From Adiantum capillus-veneris (lineage: Eukaryota; Streptophyta; Polypodiopsida; Polypodiales; Pteridaceae), in NCBI GenBank assembly GCA_014529385.2, contig CM043968.1:11301148-11365147 (forward strand): a DNA stretch of 64,000 bases, read 5' to 3'. The notes beneath the pieces are model-generated. The model did not search any database. It was given only the letters and a program-made list of their open reading frames with translations, and had not been told where the DNA came from. Positions within the stretch are counted from its first letter, which is position 1. The number at the start of each line of letters is the position of its first letter. This document shows, in pieces, positions 13,274 to 25,689 of the stretch. A program made the translations under genes and the position numbers.

Positions 13274-13604
13274 CTTAAATCTCACCTCTTATTTAGATTT
13301 TTGTTTCTTTGCTTTCTTTCTTTCGCTGCATTAGTTCACAATTAGGGGATAGTGAGAGTGCAATTTCCATTTTATAGATGTTGCATAGCGTGTAAAGGTG
13401 CTTGACCCATAGTGGCAGTAGAGCTTAACTAGACAAGGAGAGCAAGCCTCATGCCTGTTACTTCCCATCATTACTAACTCGCTTTACTTAAATACAGAAT
13501 AAGGAGCAAGAGAGAATAACTCACTCTCTGTGCTCCATCAACTTCATGCTTTCCATCCTCACACAGTATTGCACTCATGCATCTGCGCATGTGCACTCTT
13601 CAAG

Positions 13605-13616
13605 TGGTATCAGAGC
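13605..13616 (+). other. Primer-binding site of copia element 1 (tRNA-Met type)
   Basis: TGGTATCAGAGC is the standard plant LTR-retrotransposon primer site complementary to the 3' end of initiator tRNA-Met. It lies two bases after a CA that would end the 5' LTR (13,601-13,602). The LTR upstream probably begins somewhere near 13,390, but without a second LTR the left border is not fixed. Confidence 0.85.
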
Positions 13617-14051
13617 TAAAGGTTGTGGTGCTACTCCTCTCCCGGCGTTTCCCTCTTCCCAGCAAGCTTCACTTCGACTACATCTGCAATGTATCGAAGC
13701 TCAGAGCTTCCATGGCTATGGAGGTATTGTGAGCTCGGCACAAAGTCCTCATGTATCAAGGTGGCAAGGGGCTGAACTCCACAAGCCACAAGGGGAGAGA
13801 GATTGAGCTTTCTCTTATCTTAAAGAGAGAGAGAAGTAGGTCACTCAGTTTAAGGCAGATTGTATGCTATTTGATGCCCTATTAGCACTTTGTTATGGTT
13901 TATGCATTGATTTTCTTGTTTCGGGGTTGAGATTTTGATCCCTGTACAAAGGAGGATCCCTGTACAACAAAGGAGACTCTGCCAAAAATTTTGCAGAAAT
14001 GTTGCCATAAATCCTTAGTCTCTCTCCAGTGCATTTACTCTTGTTAGTTAT

Positions 14052-15725
14052 GGTTGGATCTTCTGAGAAAGAAGAGTATTATATCAAGAAGTTTGATGGC
14101 ACAAACTTCACAATAGAAAGCAGCATATGTTTGATGTGTTGGTCAAAGAGGGCCTTACAGCGCCATTGAAAGAGTGCAGTTTACATTGATGATCAATGGG
14201 AGGATCTTGATGCTCTTGATATGGGGACCAATCCCCTACACCTTGGTGAGTCCATTTTCTTTACAATTATGGACAAGACTATTGCAAAGGATTTATGGAA
14301 GTCATTATGCTCAGCTTGGGATGGCAAGAGTGCCTCAAATAAGGTTTTTCTTATGAAGAATCTCATGCGTTTGAATATGAAATAGGATAGCAGTATCACT
14401 TCACACTTAAATGAGTTCAACAGCTTGTTTACACAACTTACATCTAAGGGACTCAATTTCGATGATGAAATGAAAGCTATTTTCTTGTTGTGTTCTTTGC
14501 CTTCATCGTGGGACACTCTGCCATCCGTAACTCTGCACGAAGTGGTAAGATTGCTTTCAATGATGTTATGAGTGCTTTATGCATGGAAGAGATTAGACAT
14601 CAGTCTCTTGACACTAGTGGGCAGGACGATGCACATATGGCTAGTGATGGTCATCATAGACAAAAAGGTTGCAGTCCTAGTTGTGGTATGTCATAGGATT
14701 GCAAGAATGCTCGTAGCAAGAGTCGTGGACATGACTTGCAAAATGTAGAATGCTATGAGTGCCAGAAGAAAGGCCATCTCCGCATTTTGCAATTTGTAAA
14801 GGGTGTAAAGCCATTGTCAAGTTTGGCCCTCCGGAGAGCGGTGTGAAGATCGAGGAGCTCACTGTACTTGAATCTCCACTAGCTGAGGTTGTTTCTGGCG
14901 TGCCACAACCGTCAGATGTCTTGATATTCACTATTAACTTGAGTCCAAATGCATTATTGGCTTTTGATGAGTATTATGTGCAAAACTGGATCATTGACTA
15001 AAGTGCTAGTTTCCATGTAACTACTTCCCATAAGAAGTGGTTCTCCAGGTATGCTCCTAGGCATGGTTCGGTCAAGCTAAGTGACTCGTATCAACTTGAC
15101 ATTTGTGGCGTTGGAGATGTGAAGTTATATACGTGTATCGACACTAAGCTTATGCTTCGAGGTGTCAGACATGTGTCAAAGTTAACTACCGTGAGCTTGA
15201 TGGTTTGGGCTATACTAAAGAATCTGATAATGGCTGCTAGATGATTCACAAGGAAAATTTGTTCATTATGGAGGGCCAAATGTCTAGCTCATTGTACACT
15301 TTGTATGTCTCTTTTGTAAAAGAGAATCCCATTTATGTTGCTGAACTGCCATCTGTTGAGTTGTGGTTGGCTTGGTCATATGAGTCAGAAAGGAATGAAA
15401 CAACTTTAGTGTTTGAGCAACGTATGAGTCCTACTATTCCGATTTCAGCTTGTGTGATCATTGCATTTATGGCAAATAGACTAGGATTACCTCTTCGCCA
15501 TTGAATTGATAGCTAGGGAGTCCTCTAGATTTAGTGCATAGTGTTCTATGTGGGCCTATGCCACATAAATCTCTAGTGGGGCATTATATTTCCTGACATT
15601 TATAGATCATGAAGAGGAAAGATGAAGTCTTTGCTATGTTTCATAAATTCCTTGCAATGGTAGAGAACCAGTCAGGCAAGAAGCCAAAGGCTTTGCACAT
15701 TGACAATCGGGGGGGTACGAAGCAA
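14052..15725 (+). pseudogene. Ty1/copia element 1, gag to integrase, truncated
   Basis: Gag begins near ATG 14,052 (frame: EKEEYYIKKFDGTNF). Then come the copia Gag signatures 'DDQWEDLDALDMG', 'FFTIMDKTIAKDLW' and 'LNEFNSLFTQLTSKG', and a CCHC knuckle start (ECYECQKKGHLR, about 14,750). The protease region has IID-stop-SASFHVT at 14,993-15,020, so the Asp-Ser-Gly is damaged. GAG-pre-integrase (LGHMSQKGMKQL) lies near 15,370-15,400, and integrase is cut off just after the second-Asp region ('HIDNRGG', 15,697-15,717). Reverse transcriptase and RNase H are missing. Stops and frame shifts are frequent. The same family is present in inverted orientation at 16.3-20.4 kb. Confidence 0.85.
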
Positions 15726-15965
15726 GCTTTGGAGCGAGTTTTTTTTCCCATCCCACCACCACTACGTCCCATGGTTTCCCCTTACCACCCATGGCCACCA
15801 CCACCCTAATCCATCACCACCACTACCCCACATTGCCGCTCCTCCTCTTATCACCATTGTCCATTGTCGCCCCTGCTCCCTCTAGTGAACTAGCCAAGGA
15901 CCTCCTCTCTCTCTCTCTCTCTCTCTCACTCACTCACTCTCTCCCTCTCTATCTCTTTATCTTGT

Positions 15966-16033
<68 letters not shown>

Positions 16034-16260
16034 GCCACTCTTATTACCTAGGTGGTTCCCTCTCTCTGTGGAGCACTACTAGTGGTAGGTACATCATTAG
16101 TAGACTAACTTATTCGAATAATTGGACTTGAGGCAACATCCTCGAATCTCACTTTTTGAGAGAGCATCACTAGCTCTCTCTAGAGCACTATTAGTGGTAG
16201 GTACATCGTTAGTAGACTAAGCTATATGCACAATTTCACTTGAGGCGAGTCCTCAAATCT
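15726..16260. repeat. Junction between two copia elements, with long (CT)n
   Basis: (CT)n runs lie at about 15,905-15,928 and 15,971-16,029. Then a repeated phrase ('gtggtaggtacatc(a/g)ttagtagacta', about 16,082 and 16,194) shows a ~110-bp tandem duplication. No gene. It separates the truncated 3' ends of the two inverted copia elements. Confidence 0.75.
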
Positions 16261-16263
16261 CAC

Positions 16264-18520
16264 TTTGGGATGTCTTTGCATGATTCATTAAAGATCACTT
16301 ATGAGCTGTGAATATCTCTCCAAGATTTTGGGTGCCAAAGACGATAACCCATATGTCCATCTGCACCATAGCCAATGAAGATGCATTTGTGTGACTTGGG
16401 GACCAACTTCTTTCTAAGATCTGTAGGCACATGTGAGAATGCCTCACATCTAAATACATGTAATATGTCATAATCATGCTTCTTGCATGTCCACATCTCC
16501 TACAAAATCTTTAGTTTCAACGGTGTACTAGGCGACCTATTGATTATATGCGCCATTGTCATAACAGCCTCTCCCCAAAACTCTTGAAGTAAATTTGACA
16601 TAGACAGCATGGAAGTGACCCTGTCTTGGATAGTCCTATTCATGCGATCATCAAGTCCATTTTGATTGGGTGTGTATAGCGTAGTAAACTGCCATCGAAT
16701 TCCTCTTTTGCTACAATTTTTAAAAAAATTTCAGTGCACAAAGCATTCATATTCTTGCCTCACTAGTTCTCGGCCATGGCAAGGAGTTTTTGGAAAACAC
16801 TAAAGACTTCATCTTTCCTCTTTAAGAGATAGACCCACACCTTTTGACTAGAGTTGTCTATGAAAGTTGGGAAATATAATGTCCCCCAGGCACAAGCACA
16901 CATAGACCAAATCTAGAGGATTTCTTGACTTTCGATCTAATGGCAAAGTGGTAAGATTAGTCTGTTTCCCGTATATGCAATGCTCACACACATTAATTTC
17001 AAAATACTTCAGCACATGGATATAGCCTAAACGTTGCAATTGCTTCATTCCCTTCTGATTCATGTGACCAAACCGGCTATGCCGCAACTCAGTAGAAGGT
17101 AGAAGGTAGCTCGGCTACATGGATAGAGTTCTATTTGACAGAAGACATACAAGGAATATAAAGAGCTAGACTTTTGGCCTTTGAGCATGACCAAGTTACC
17201 TTTGAGCTTTCCGCAACTTAGTAGAGGTAGCTCGGCTACATGGATAAAGTTCTTTGAGTGACCAAGTTACCTTTTTTAATAATGCAGAAACCATTGTTGT
17301 ATCCAAGATCATTAGGCCATCCTACTAAAACCAAGCTCTTAGTTTGTTGTGGCACATGTCCAACACCTTGTAACATGAACTCAATATTGTGTGCATATGC
17401 AATTTCACATATCTCCAATGCCACATATCTCAAGCCGATAAGAATCATCCAGCATAACCAAACCATGTGCAGAAGCATAATTGGAGAATCACCCTTGTGA
17501 GGAGTAACATGAGTCAATAATCCAATTCTATGCATATCATTTGTCACAAGAGCTAAAGTCTCTTGACTTAAATTAGAAGTGAAGACCAGTACATCTGATG
17601 ACTACGGCATGTCAGGAACAACATCAATGGGGAGACTCAATGACCTTGGGCTCCTCTATCTTCACACTGCTCTTAGGAGGTTAGAACTTATGACAATGGC
17701 TTTACCCTTCTCCCTTTGCAACAAATGGAAATCCTTTTTCATGTGTCCTTTCTTGTGACAATGGTAGTGGTCAATGTTCCTTGTGTCATGTTCACGACTC
17801 TTACTATGCACATTATTGCAATCCTAAGAACGATCACGACTACAACTATGACCTCTTTGCCTTTGATTGTCTCTTTGGCTACTTCACTTGCCATATATGC
17901 ATCATCATGCCCACTAGTGTCAAGAGACTGACATTGAATCTCTTTCGTGAGCGAAGCACTAGTAACATCACTAAAAATGAGCTTGTCCTTAGGGACAGAG
18001 TTACTAATGGTAGTATTAAATGTATCCCATGATGCAAGCAAAGAACATAGCAAGAACATGGCTTTCATTTCATCATCAAAATTAGGCTCCTTTGATGTCA
18101 ACTGAGTAAAAACATTGTTAAACTTGGTCATGTGTGAATTGACACTGCTACCTTTTTCCATGTTAAGATGCACAAGCTTCTTCATACAAAACACTTTTTT
18201 TTATGCACTCTTACCATCCCATGTTGAGCATAAAGACTCCCACAATTCTTTAGCATTGGTCTTGTCCATAATCGTGAAAGATATAGAGTCACCAAGATGC
18301 AACCTAATAGTTGTCATTGCATGAGCATCAAGCTCCTCCCATTGATCATCAATGTGCATATCCTCTCTGCGCTCTTTCACTGGAGCTGCAAGTCCTTTTT
18401 TGACTAGCACATCAAGAATTCTCTGCTCTTATATAGTGAAATTTGTGCCACCAAATCTCTTAATGTAGTAATCTTCTTTCTGAGAAGATCCAGCCTACTA
18501 ACAAGAGCTAACTGCAAGCA
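16264..18520 (-). pseudogene. Ty1/copia element 2 (inverted), gag to integrase, truncated
   Basis: Read on the - strand from 18,520. Gag with 'DDQWEELDAHAMTTIRLHLG', 'FTIMDKTNAKELWESLCSTW' and 'MTKFNNVFTQLTSKEPNFDD' (18,410-18,000); a zinc knuckle piece 'CHKKGHMKKDF' (about 17,765); a degraded protease ('THVTPHKGDS', about 17,500); GAG-pre-integrase ('FGHMNQKGMKQLQRLGYI', with CEHCIYGKQT, about 17,070-16,960); and the integrase C-terminal part ('CEAFSHVPTDLRKKL', 'CIFIGYGADGHMGYRLW', 16,450-16,310). The element stops there, with no reverse transcriptase. It is the same family as element 1 but diverged. Multiple stops and shifts make it dead. Confidence 0.87.
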
Positions 18521-19902
18521 AGTAACGCCAAGAATTGATGGAAATTTTTTTGCAAAAATTGTAGCAGAGTCTCCTCTGCTCAAAGATCAAAATCTCAACT
18601 AAAAACTCGGCAAAATCATTGTAAGGTCAATGAAAAACAGTGTGTGAACCAAAAAAGGATGTTGATTGGGCACAAACTGGCATGTACTGCTCAAAGAAAC
18701 TGTTGAAAGACTGCCAACTTGGCAGCAAAGCACCTATAGCCGTCTATACATGTCCTATGGCAAGGCCACAAATAGGGATCTCCAGCAACCTAATCCACCT
18801 CACACTGGTTAACCCAGCCCCCGTGCTCGACTTCAAAAAACTTGATACAACAACCCTCACAAAAGGTTATGCACACACGAATAGCCACAGTCTTAGAAAG
18901 GGCTCTTTCAAAACGAGTCTCAAAACGGTCGGGTGTGCCAAAACAAGCCAAAATCAGCTCCACAAAGAGGAACAATGGAAATATCTGCAACACAATGTAC
19001 ATTCAAAAAACATAAAATTGTCATTGCAAGAGCACAAGACACGCACCCAAACAGGTGCCAATGCAAGCAAAATTTGGACTCAAGTTAGCTCTCTGTGGGG
19101 AGTAAAATGCTTTGAACAGAGCATAAGCACTCTCAAGTGCTAGTCACCCATAAACCATGTGCATCCAAACTCCCACTAGAATTGTACTAGATGACACTGC
19201 CAAACATGCTTGTATATCTGTTGTGTCAAGAGAACCTGTGACTATCCCTATCATATAAATCTTTTTTTGAGAGTTGTCTCTAAGAAACCATCAATGGCTA
19301 TGCATACACACAAACTGTATAGCATGCCCAAGAAAAAATATGGAAATCCAAAGAAAAAATACTCAAAAAAATGCATGAGCTTGTTGTTAAAAACAATTTG
19401 TAACATGTCTCCCACACTGCCGACAACTGTCTCTCTCTATCACTCTCTACAATGCCAAAGAGCGTGTGAAAACCTCACCCATGCCGCCAATGTCAAAAGA
19501 GAAACCACTGAATGTCAATGCCAATTTTTTCCGCCGAATGAAAACACCTCGCTGATGCAAAACATCGAGAAAGCCGATACGCTCTCTCTCGCGCTCTATG
19601 CCGAAGCCATCGAGCTGGAAGATTATTTGCCAATGCTCAATCCAAAGAGATGATGAAATTGATCCGATGCCAAAGAGCTGTGTGTGTGTGTGTGTGTGAA
19701 AGCACAATGTCGATGTGTATGTGGGTTTCGAGAACACCCCCAATTTTTTTCCTCATCATGAGCAGAGCATCACATCGCCATTGATGGGCAACATGGGACC
19801 AGCCTTGCGTTTCTCCTTCCCTAGGTAGATGCATGGAGGCGCTATGATCATGTGTGTGTGTGTGCACGTGCGTGCACGCGTGCATGAGAGGATATTGACG
19901 TT

Positions 19903-19949
<47 letters not shown>

Positions 19950-20351
19950 CTTAAAGGACTTTTGGGTTGCACAAATCTGAGTTTGTATGAGAAAATTATG
20001 GCCAAAAATGTATTTTTCATGCCAAAAAATGCACGTGTGGAAATCTATTTTTGCTAATCTACCACATTGTGAGTTGAATAACCATAGCGAGATGGTCCCA
20101 AATCTCAGCAAAATCAGCTCCAAAATGATTTAAACATAAGCTTAAAATCTCAGCTCCACAACCCCGTACATGGCTGCAAATTTCCTACTCCAAAACTTGT
20201 TGTAAGCACACACCAATGCACTCCAATGCGTGTGCAATCAAAGGACAAAACTCTGGTTGAAGACCCTCCTCCATAAGTACTCAAGAACGTTTGCAAATGA
20301 GCTCCAAATAGTGTACAAAGCACTCACAATGATGAAGCTCTTTTGCTAGCA
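18521..20351 (-). other. Leader of copia element 2 with inserted simple repeats
   Basis: Sequence near 18,530-18,610 is the reverse complement of the element 1 leader ('gagattttgatc', 'gagactctgc...'), so it belongs to the element. The rest is 1.8 kb, much longer than the ~445-bp leader of element 1, and holds GT runs (about 19,680-19,698 and 19,854-19,862), a 43-bp poly-C tract (19,904-19,946) and no recognisable gene. A degraded primer site (rc of 'ctttgatatcacttg') lies near 20,352-20,367, followed by an LTR end similar to that of element 1 (CACTCTTCA). Confidence 0.6.
19904..19946. repeat. 43-bp poly-C tract
   Basis: 43 consecutive C, the complement of the poly-G type tract at 12,885 and possibly part of the decayed copia leader. 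Confidence 0.95.
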
Positions 20352-20687
20352 ACCAATCAACTTTGATATCACTTGTGAAGAGTGCGTGTTGCGTGCGTGC
20401 TCAGTGTATTGTGCTAGGAAGGAGAACGCAGAGAGTTTTGAGTGGAGATATCAATGAGGATTGGAAAATGACTCACTACTCCTTATTGATCTAAATTACC
20501 AATAAAAAGATTTAAGGTTAGTACAGGCAATAAGGTGGGTGTCTGGCCAGTTGGCCTGAACCCTAAAAGCATTATCGTCAGCAAGTTGATGTACAATGCA
20601 CTACATACGTGTGAAGTGAAACCCTACCATTCATCACAAATGACCACGGTTATCATAGAGGGCCCTCTGCATTTGTGCCAGCTTGTT

Positions 20688-20855
20688 TCCATGGTGATGT
20701 TACCATTCCACAAGACTTGCGAACAATCCTCCAAGGTCATCGCGGAGACAACATACTCTCTTGTGTCATTTCCATGGTGATGTTACCATTCCACAAGCCT
20801 TGCCAACTGTCCTCCAAGGTCATTGGCGGAGACAACATACTCTCTCATGTTTAGA
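20688..20855. repeat. Tandem duplication, unit about 84 bp
   Basis: Two copies running from 'tttccatggtgatgttacc' through 'ccaaggtcat(c/t)g(g)cgga' to 'gacaacatactctct', with few differences. No coding function seen. Confidence 0.75.
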
Positions 20856-20879
20856 TGCTACATAATAACATCAACCAAC

Positions 20880-21130
20880 ACCCAATTTTATGGTAGGTTG
20901 GTACATTTCTCATGGTGACTCCAAATTTTATGCTTGCTTGAATAGAGATCAACCTTGTATCAATATAGAGGAAGACTTTGTGACAAGGGTGAGGTTATTG
21001 TCTTAGGTGGTATGAATGCCCACACAAGAACTTTGCACCATGACATGCAATAGTTTGATATGCCACATGTTTCAAGGAGACTAGAGATGTACACATCTAA
21101 GAAGATATCATCGACAATGGGCAATACAAC
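20880..21130 (+). pseudogene. Possible LINE endonuclease fragment
   Basis: One + frame reads DKGEVIVLGGMNAHTRTL then HHDMQ-stop near 20,985-21,050. This resembles the GDFNA(R/H)T motif of the apurinic-type endonuclease of plant non-LTR retrotransposons (D replaced by G and F by M). No reverse transcriptase follows. Because the call rests on one degraded motif, it is tentative. Confidence 0.35.
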
Positions 21131-21400
21131 ATACCTCCAATATATGAGAGTGACGCCATCTACAAGATGGCCACTTTTGTCCTCTCAAACATGCTCAAAG
21201 CGAGGAGCATGCCCTAAATGTTTATGAAAACTTTCTCAAAGGCATTTCTTGCATTCTACATGCCTACTCAAGCATAGCAGGAGTTCGCCCTTCCATGTTG
21301 CCGTTGACACGAGTCTTTACATAACAAACTTATGGGAACCATGTCCTCCTGTTGTGATTTTTGTGGTGCATGTCTTTGGCGGTGAGAAACGAAGGAAGTT

Positions 21401-21655
21401 GTGACACCATCCATTGGAATAAAGTGTTGCAGGGGTGGGAAAGTGTCTCTCTTTCCTCTTATAAGACCACCAGACATATTAGAGAGACTGCTCAATAATA
21501 GTGATTCTTTGATTAGATTTTTCGAAAGGAATATCAAGAGTTACAATAGTGTGATGGCATTTTCATCTCTTGGGGCTAGCAATGATGAGACATTGATGGG
21601 TAGATGTGGTGCATATTGTTTTTGTATTTATGGTGGTACACTAGGAAAAATGTGA
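21401..21655 (+). pseudogene. Helitron helicase (N-terminal region) fragment
   Basis: An 84-codon frame includes 'CCRGGKVSLFPLIRPPDILE', then 'LLNNSDSLIRFFERNIKSYN', then 'SVMAFSSLGASNDETLMGRC' and 'GAYCFCIYGG'. This is the well-conserved stretch before the helitron-like N-terminal domain of plant RepHel proteins (CC..GK..L, F..NIR.YNS..AF.SLG, G.Y.F.I.G). Only about 85 residues remain and no Rep (HUH) or helicase motifs follow. It is a decayed Helitron piece or a captured fragment. Confidence 0.65.
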
Positions 21656-21659
21656 ACCC

Positions 21660-22555
21660 CAAAAGGACCCTTTAGCTTAAGGGATGATTAAGCATGGACA
21701 ATAGGAAGAGGGTGGTGGCCACATGTATAGCCTCAAAAAAGTAGGGTAGGAGGGCCTAGGGGCCTATTTGTTCCCCTCATCATAGCTTTGTCCCCTAGAA
21801 AGAGGGGGGGGGGGTGGGAGGAGAGGGCTTTCCCTCCTTTTTCATGGGTGTCCATAAAGTAACCTAAATTTTCTAATGCCTTTTTTTAAAAAAAAATCTC
21901 TAAATCTCACTTTTCACTCCCCAAAGCTCCCCTGACCAAATACATGGTCAAAAAACTATTTTCTTTCACCAAAATCTGCATTTCTCAGCCATTACCCTCC
22001 ATTCTACCTCCTCTCTCTCTCTCTCTCTCTAAGATTTCCATAGCTAAAGCACATATGGAAGTTTTCCATAGCTGCACCACTTGTCTTTCCCTTTCATCAA
22101 CACCATCCCTTAGAACTACTTCTTCTCTCCTTGCTCCCTATTAAAACACTTCTCCTCCTCACGTCATTGATGGAGCAACAAACCTATCTCTCTAACGCCA
22201 TAACTTTCTTCTTCCGTTGCTACCATGTCAACCCCCTCCACTTCAAGGAATCTAAAGGATGAGACAGAAACCGTTTGCTTGCATAACACTAGGGATTTTG
22301 ATGGGGAATGCGTGCCGCAAGTTTTTACTTGGGTCTTCATGCAACTTGTAGGTATCGGGCCTCATCGAGTTTAAAACCGTGGCAACCTTGACGCACATTG
22401 AAAGGGGAGACTTCTTGGTTTCAAGAACCATAGGGTCAATGGCACAATGGCCATTGTTCAACACGTGAACTCTTAGCGTTCCATGCGTTTGAGGAATGGA
22501 GGCTCAATAAATTTTCCATAAAATTGTAAGTTGTAAAACATTGTTGGTTGCAAAT
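21660..22555. other. Intergenic, low-complexity patches
   Basis: It contains a G-rich run near 21,805-21,820, a poly-A patch near 21,887-21,897 and (CT)n at 22,010-22,031. No supported gene. Confidence 0.5.
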
Positions 22556-22563
22556 TCTAATGT

Positions 22564-23395
22564 ATGTTATTTGATTTTGACTTGATAGTTTTTGGTGTTG
22601 TCATAGATATATTCCCATCCGACTTTGTTGAGGAACAACCAATTAAGACTCTCACAGGAACCTTCAACACTCTTCATGCCGACCTTGGTGCTATGATGCT
22701 TCCCAACTTGCCACCTTTGATGTTGTTGCAAAGAAGAATCTTCTTCTACTCACACAAGTATGTAGTGCCGGCCTTGGAGGATGGATATGGTAAGATCATT
22801 GCAATTGACAAACTTTCATTACTGAGCATGGAATGGTCACAACTCGATGTTTGGTAACTCTTCTCTGTGAAGGAGAAGATGCTTTCTGACATTTTCTCTT
22901 CATTAAAAATCAGAAAGGCTTCCAGATCAGTAGGGCTCAGTTGGTGCTACCCCATGCATATTTTTGTATACTTGTTCAAGACATTGCCATTCAGTGTTAC
23001 ACATAATATGTTTTTGTAGCAAGAATGTTATGTATGAAGCACTAAAACCTGTATTTGGAGATAATTGGGGAATGGTTTAGGGAGTGCACCAAGGAGATAA
23101 ATACAAGTGCTAGGTGGGGGCTTCAGGTATCGAGATACAATATCTTAAAGTGCGCACTACTTTGTACCTACGCTTCCACTAAGACCGTTGGATGTGTAAG
23201 AGTGGAAAGTGGATACCCAATGTTGTTGATTTTGTGACATTTGACATTCCCATTACTTTGTCAAATGGTGTTTTTGAGATTGTACAAGTCAATGACCATT
23301 GGGCTCTCTACAACATACGAGAACACTTGATTACCTTGGGCTATGAAGACATCAAAGATGCCTACTTTTGTCTCAATTGGCACAAGGTCAGTTAA
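22564..23395 (+). other. Unidentified ORF cluster
   Basis: Three + strand frames of 60-97 codons follow one another (22,564-22,857, 23,055-23,237, 23,192-23,395). They look like real but broken coding sequence: normal amino acid mix, phrases such as FNTLHADLGAMMLPNLPPL and VNDHWALYNIREHLITLGYE, and possible GT/AG borders between frames. I do not recognise the family. Neighbours are Helitron and gypsy fragments, so it could be transposon-captured host sequence. Confidence 0.35.
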
Positions 23396-23434
23396 ATTTC
23401 TGTGTTGTCTACATGTGTCCCAATGTTAGTCTTG

Positions 23435-23810
23435 CTAAAAGCTTCTTCTTTTTTTCAGAGTAGTAGGCATATGGAGGCAGTGATGAAAGTGCAATTTGCC
23501 AGGTCTTGGTCCCAGCTTATTGATGTAAACCATCACCCAATCTCCTGCATTAAAAATCTTGAACTTTATATTCCTGTTGATCCAAGCTTGCCTTCTTTGT
23601 TGGATAACCTTTCCAATATACATGCTCTGAATTTTATCCTCTTCCAGTTTCAATATTGCGTCCTTTCTACAGTTGGCTGACTCTTCACAAGATTCTATTG
23701 ATCTGCAACCCTGAGGCTTGGTACTAGAAACTCCATAGGAACTACTGCTTCCAACAAATAGGCTCCAAATACATAATGGAGCTCGCAGTACACTCTTGAT
23801 GCCCTACAAA
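23435..23810 (-). pseudogene. Ty3/gypsy integrase C-terminal fragment
   Basis: On the - strand the sequence reads 'VVPMEFLVPSLRVAD' (about 23,760-23,710), a damaged stretch, then KIQSMYIGKVIQQRRQAW, NRNIKFKIFNAGDWVMVY and LGPRPGKL (23,640-23,500). This is the end of the gypsy integrase core and its GPY/F-type tail (GDWV..Y...GP.PGKL). Nothing upstream or downstream of the element remains next to it. The orientation matches the gypsy element at 29.6-35 kb, but a direct link is not shown. Confidence 0.7.
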
Positions 23811-24619
23811 AGCTCCATCTAAAATCTCTATGTCACATATGATGAACCATAGATTGCAATCCATGTATTCTTTCAATTTATTTAGATATTTTACCTAGCT
23901 ATCTCCAATTTTTTCCAACTAAAATGATATCCCAAAATTCCTTGAATCCCTTCACTTGGGTGGAGCCTTTGAAATCATAGATTTGATGTCCCTTGATCCA
24001 AAATATCTAATTTTTCTCGAACTAATGCGTTGATGAGATTTACAAGCAATATGGATCATAGAAAAAACCCTCAAGAAGAATTATCAAACATAACAAATTA
24101 GTATTGCAATATTGTTTTCTATTTCCATGGCCTTGCAAAATTTTGATGGTCTTATGGCCTTTTAAATGTCCGAATGAGGTCCAAATTTCATGATATTTTT
24201 GCGATGTGACCTATAGGGCATGCATTTGCAACTTTGTAAACCTTTGGTCAAATTGGGACACCATGGATCACAATCCGCATGCCCTCTCATAGCCAAAATA
24301 GAATTTATAGATTGGTCCCTGATACCTAATTAAGCCACTTTCAAGCTTTCCATACAAAAAATTTAGTCATTAGGAATTTGTTTTACACTTTTCTCCGAAT
24401 ATCAGTTATGGTTTTTGTCTTGAATTGATCTTCTTGGGGGGCTTGCACTCAATTGTATGTAAATATGTGGAGATTGGCGTACCCATATAAATGAGCCTCT
24501 TTACTTGGTGAGGAAAAGGTCCTTTTGGACTCTTTGAGCCCACAAGTGACCACTTGGAGCACTTACAACACGTCCAAAATAAAGCAATTAGAAAACCGCA
24601 ACACGTCCAAAATAAAGCA
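23811..24619. other. Non-coding, possibly LTR of copia element 3
   Basis: AT-rich sequence without genes. It ends in a 20-bp phrase ('aacacgtccaaaataaagca') present twice at about 24,567 and 24,600; the second copy abuts the candidate primer site at 24,620. The region may be the 5' LTR, but the left border cannot be set without its partner. Confidence 0.4.
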
Positions 24620-24632
24620 TGGTATCGAAAGC
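24620..24632 (+). other. Candidate primer-binding site of copia element 3
   Basis: TGGTATCGAAAGC follows directly after a CA and resembles the tRNA-Met primer site (TGGTATCAGAGC) with one inserted base. It lies about 1 kb upstream of the gag remnant. Confidence 0.45.
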
Positions 24633-25689
24633 AATTAAAAAAAGAAGGAATCGGACTCCCCGAGCGATGGTTCCCCAGCATGGCCACCTGCGTTGCCCCT
24701 TCTCATCTGCTTGACATGGCGGCTCCTCCTCACACAACGCCCTCTCTGGCTAATTGGATGACCCCTGATGATCTCCTGTCCTCCTCCTCAGGAGTGCCAT
24801 GATTCTCCTTGCCTTCGGGTCCTCATCGCTTCTCAATAGCTCTTTGACTGCCCTACCCCCTAGTCTGTGAGCTCTCTCTACCCGCTCTACACCCGTCATG
24901 AGCTCCCTCTCCCTGCAGCCCGCCTCGGCTCTCTTGCTTCCTTTTGGGAGCCCCCCTTTTGATCCATGGCAGCAACTCTTCGCGTGCGCACCATGCTTGC
25001 AAGTCGGTAACCTTTTTACAGTTTGAATAAATACTTATTATTTTTTTTACGAAAGACCTCCTACGCCCTCATTCCCATAAGGCCTCTCCAACTTGCATCC
25101 GGTATTCTTCTCTGGTGTGTGAGCTCCCAAAGCTTAATACATTCCCAACACAGCCCTGGGTCAGATCCACAGAGTGGAGCTTTTCCCCCAGTGGCAAGCT
25201 ATGTTGCACATCATAGCCCAAGCCTTGCTAGATATAGGACAGGCAACGTTTCCAATGGATGGATTGCTGCAATCTATAGTGCCAAGCACGTTAAACGGTT
25301 GCATGGAGATCGATGGATTCCACATAAGGCAACCCATGATCAATGTGATTATCACTATTGATGGTGTTATTGCAAGTACTATAATTGCTATGTAAATTGG
25401 TATTGTTGATGTTGATATTGCAGTGCAGCATGTAAACCGATATTAGTCAACCCTGCCACTTGTCTGCGGCCAGCTGACATGTGTGCTACTGGTCCGTCTC
25501 TACAAGAAGTTGACCACGATCGTTCAATACCAACTACCACTAGCAGCCTCTCCAGCATGGCTCATGGTTAGGGAGGTGGAGAATCAGGATCTTCAATCAC
25601 GAAGAACGAAGAGAGTCAAAGAGCCTTGGCATTTGCAAAGTGCTGAGCCGAGTGTAAGAGAGCATCGAGCTTGGGAAGCTGAAAAAAAT

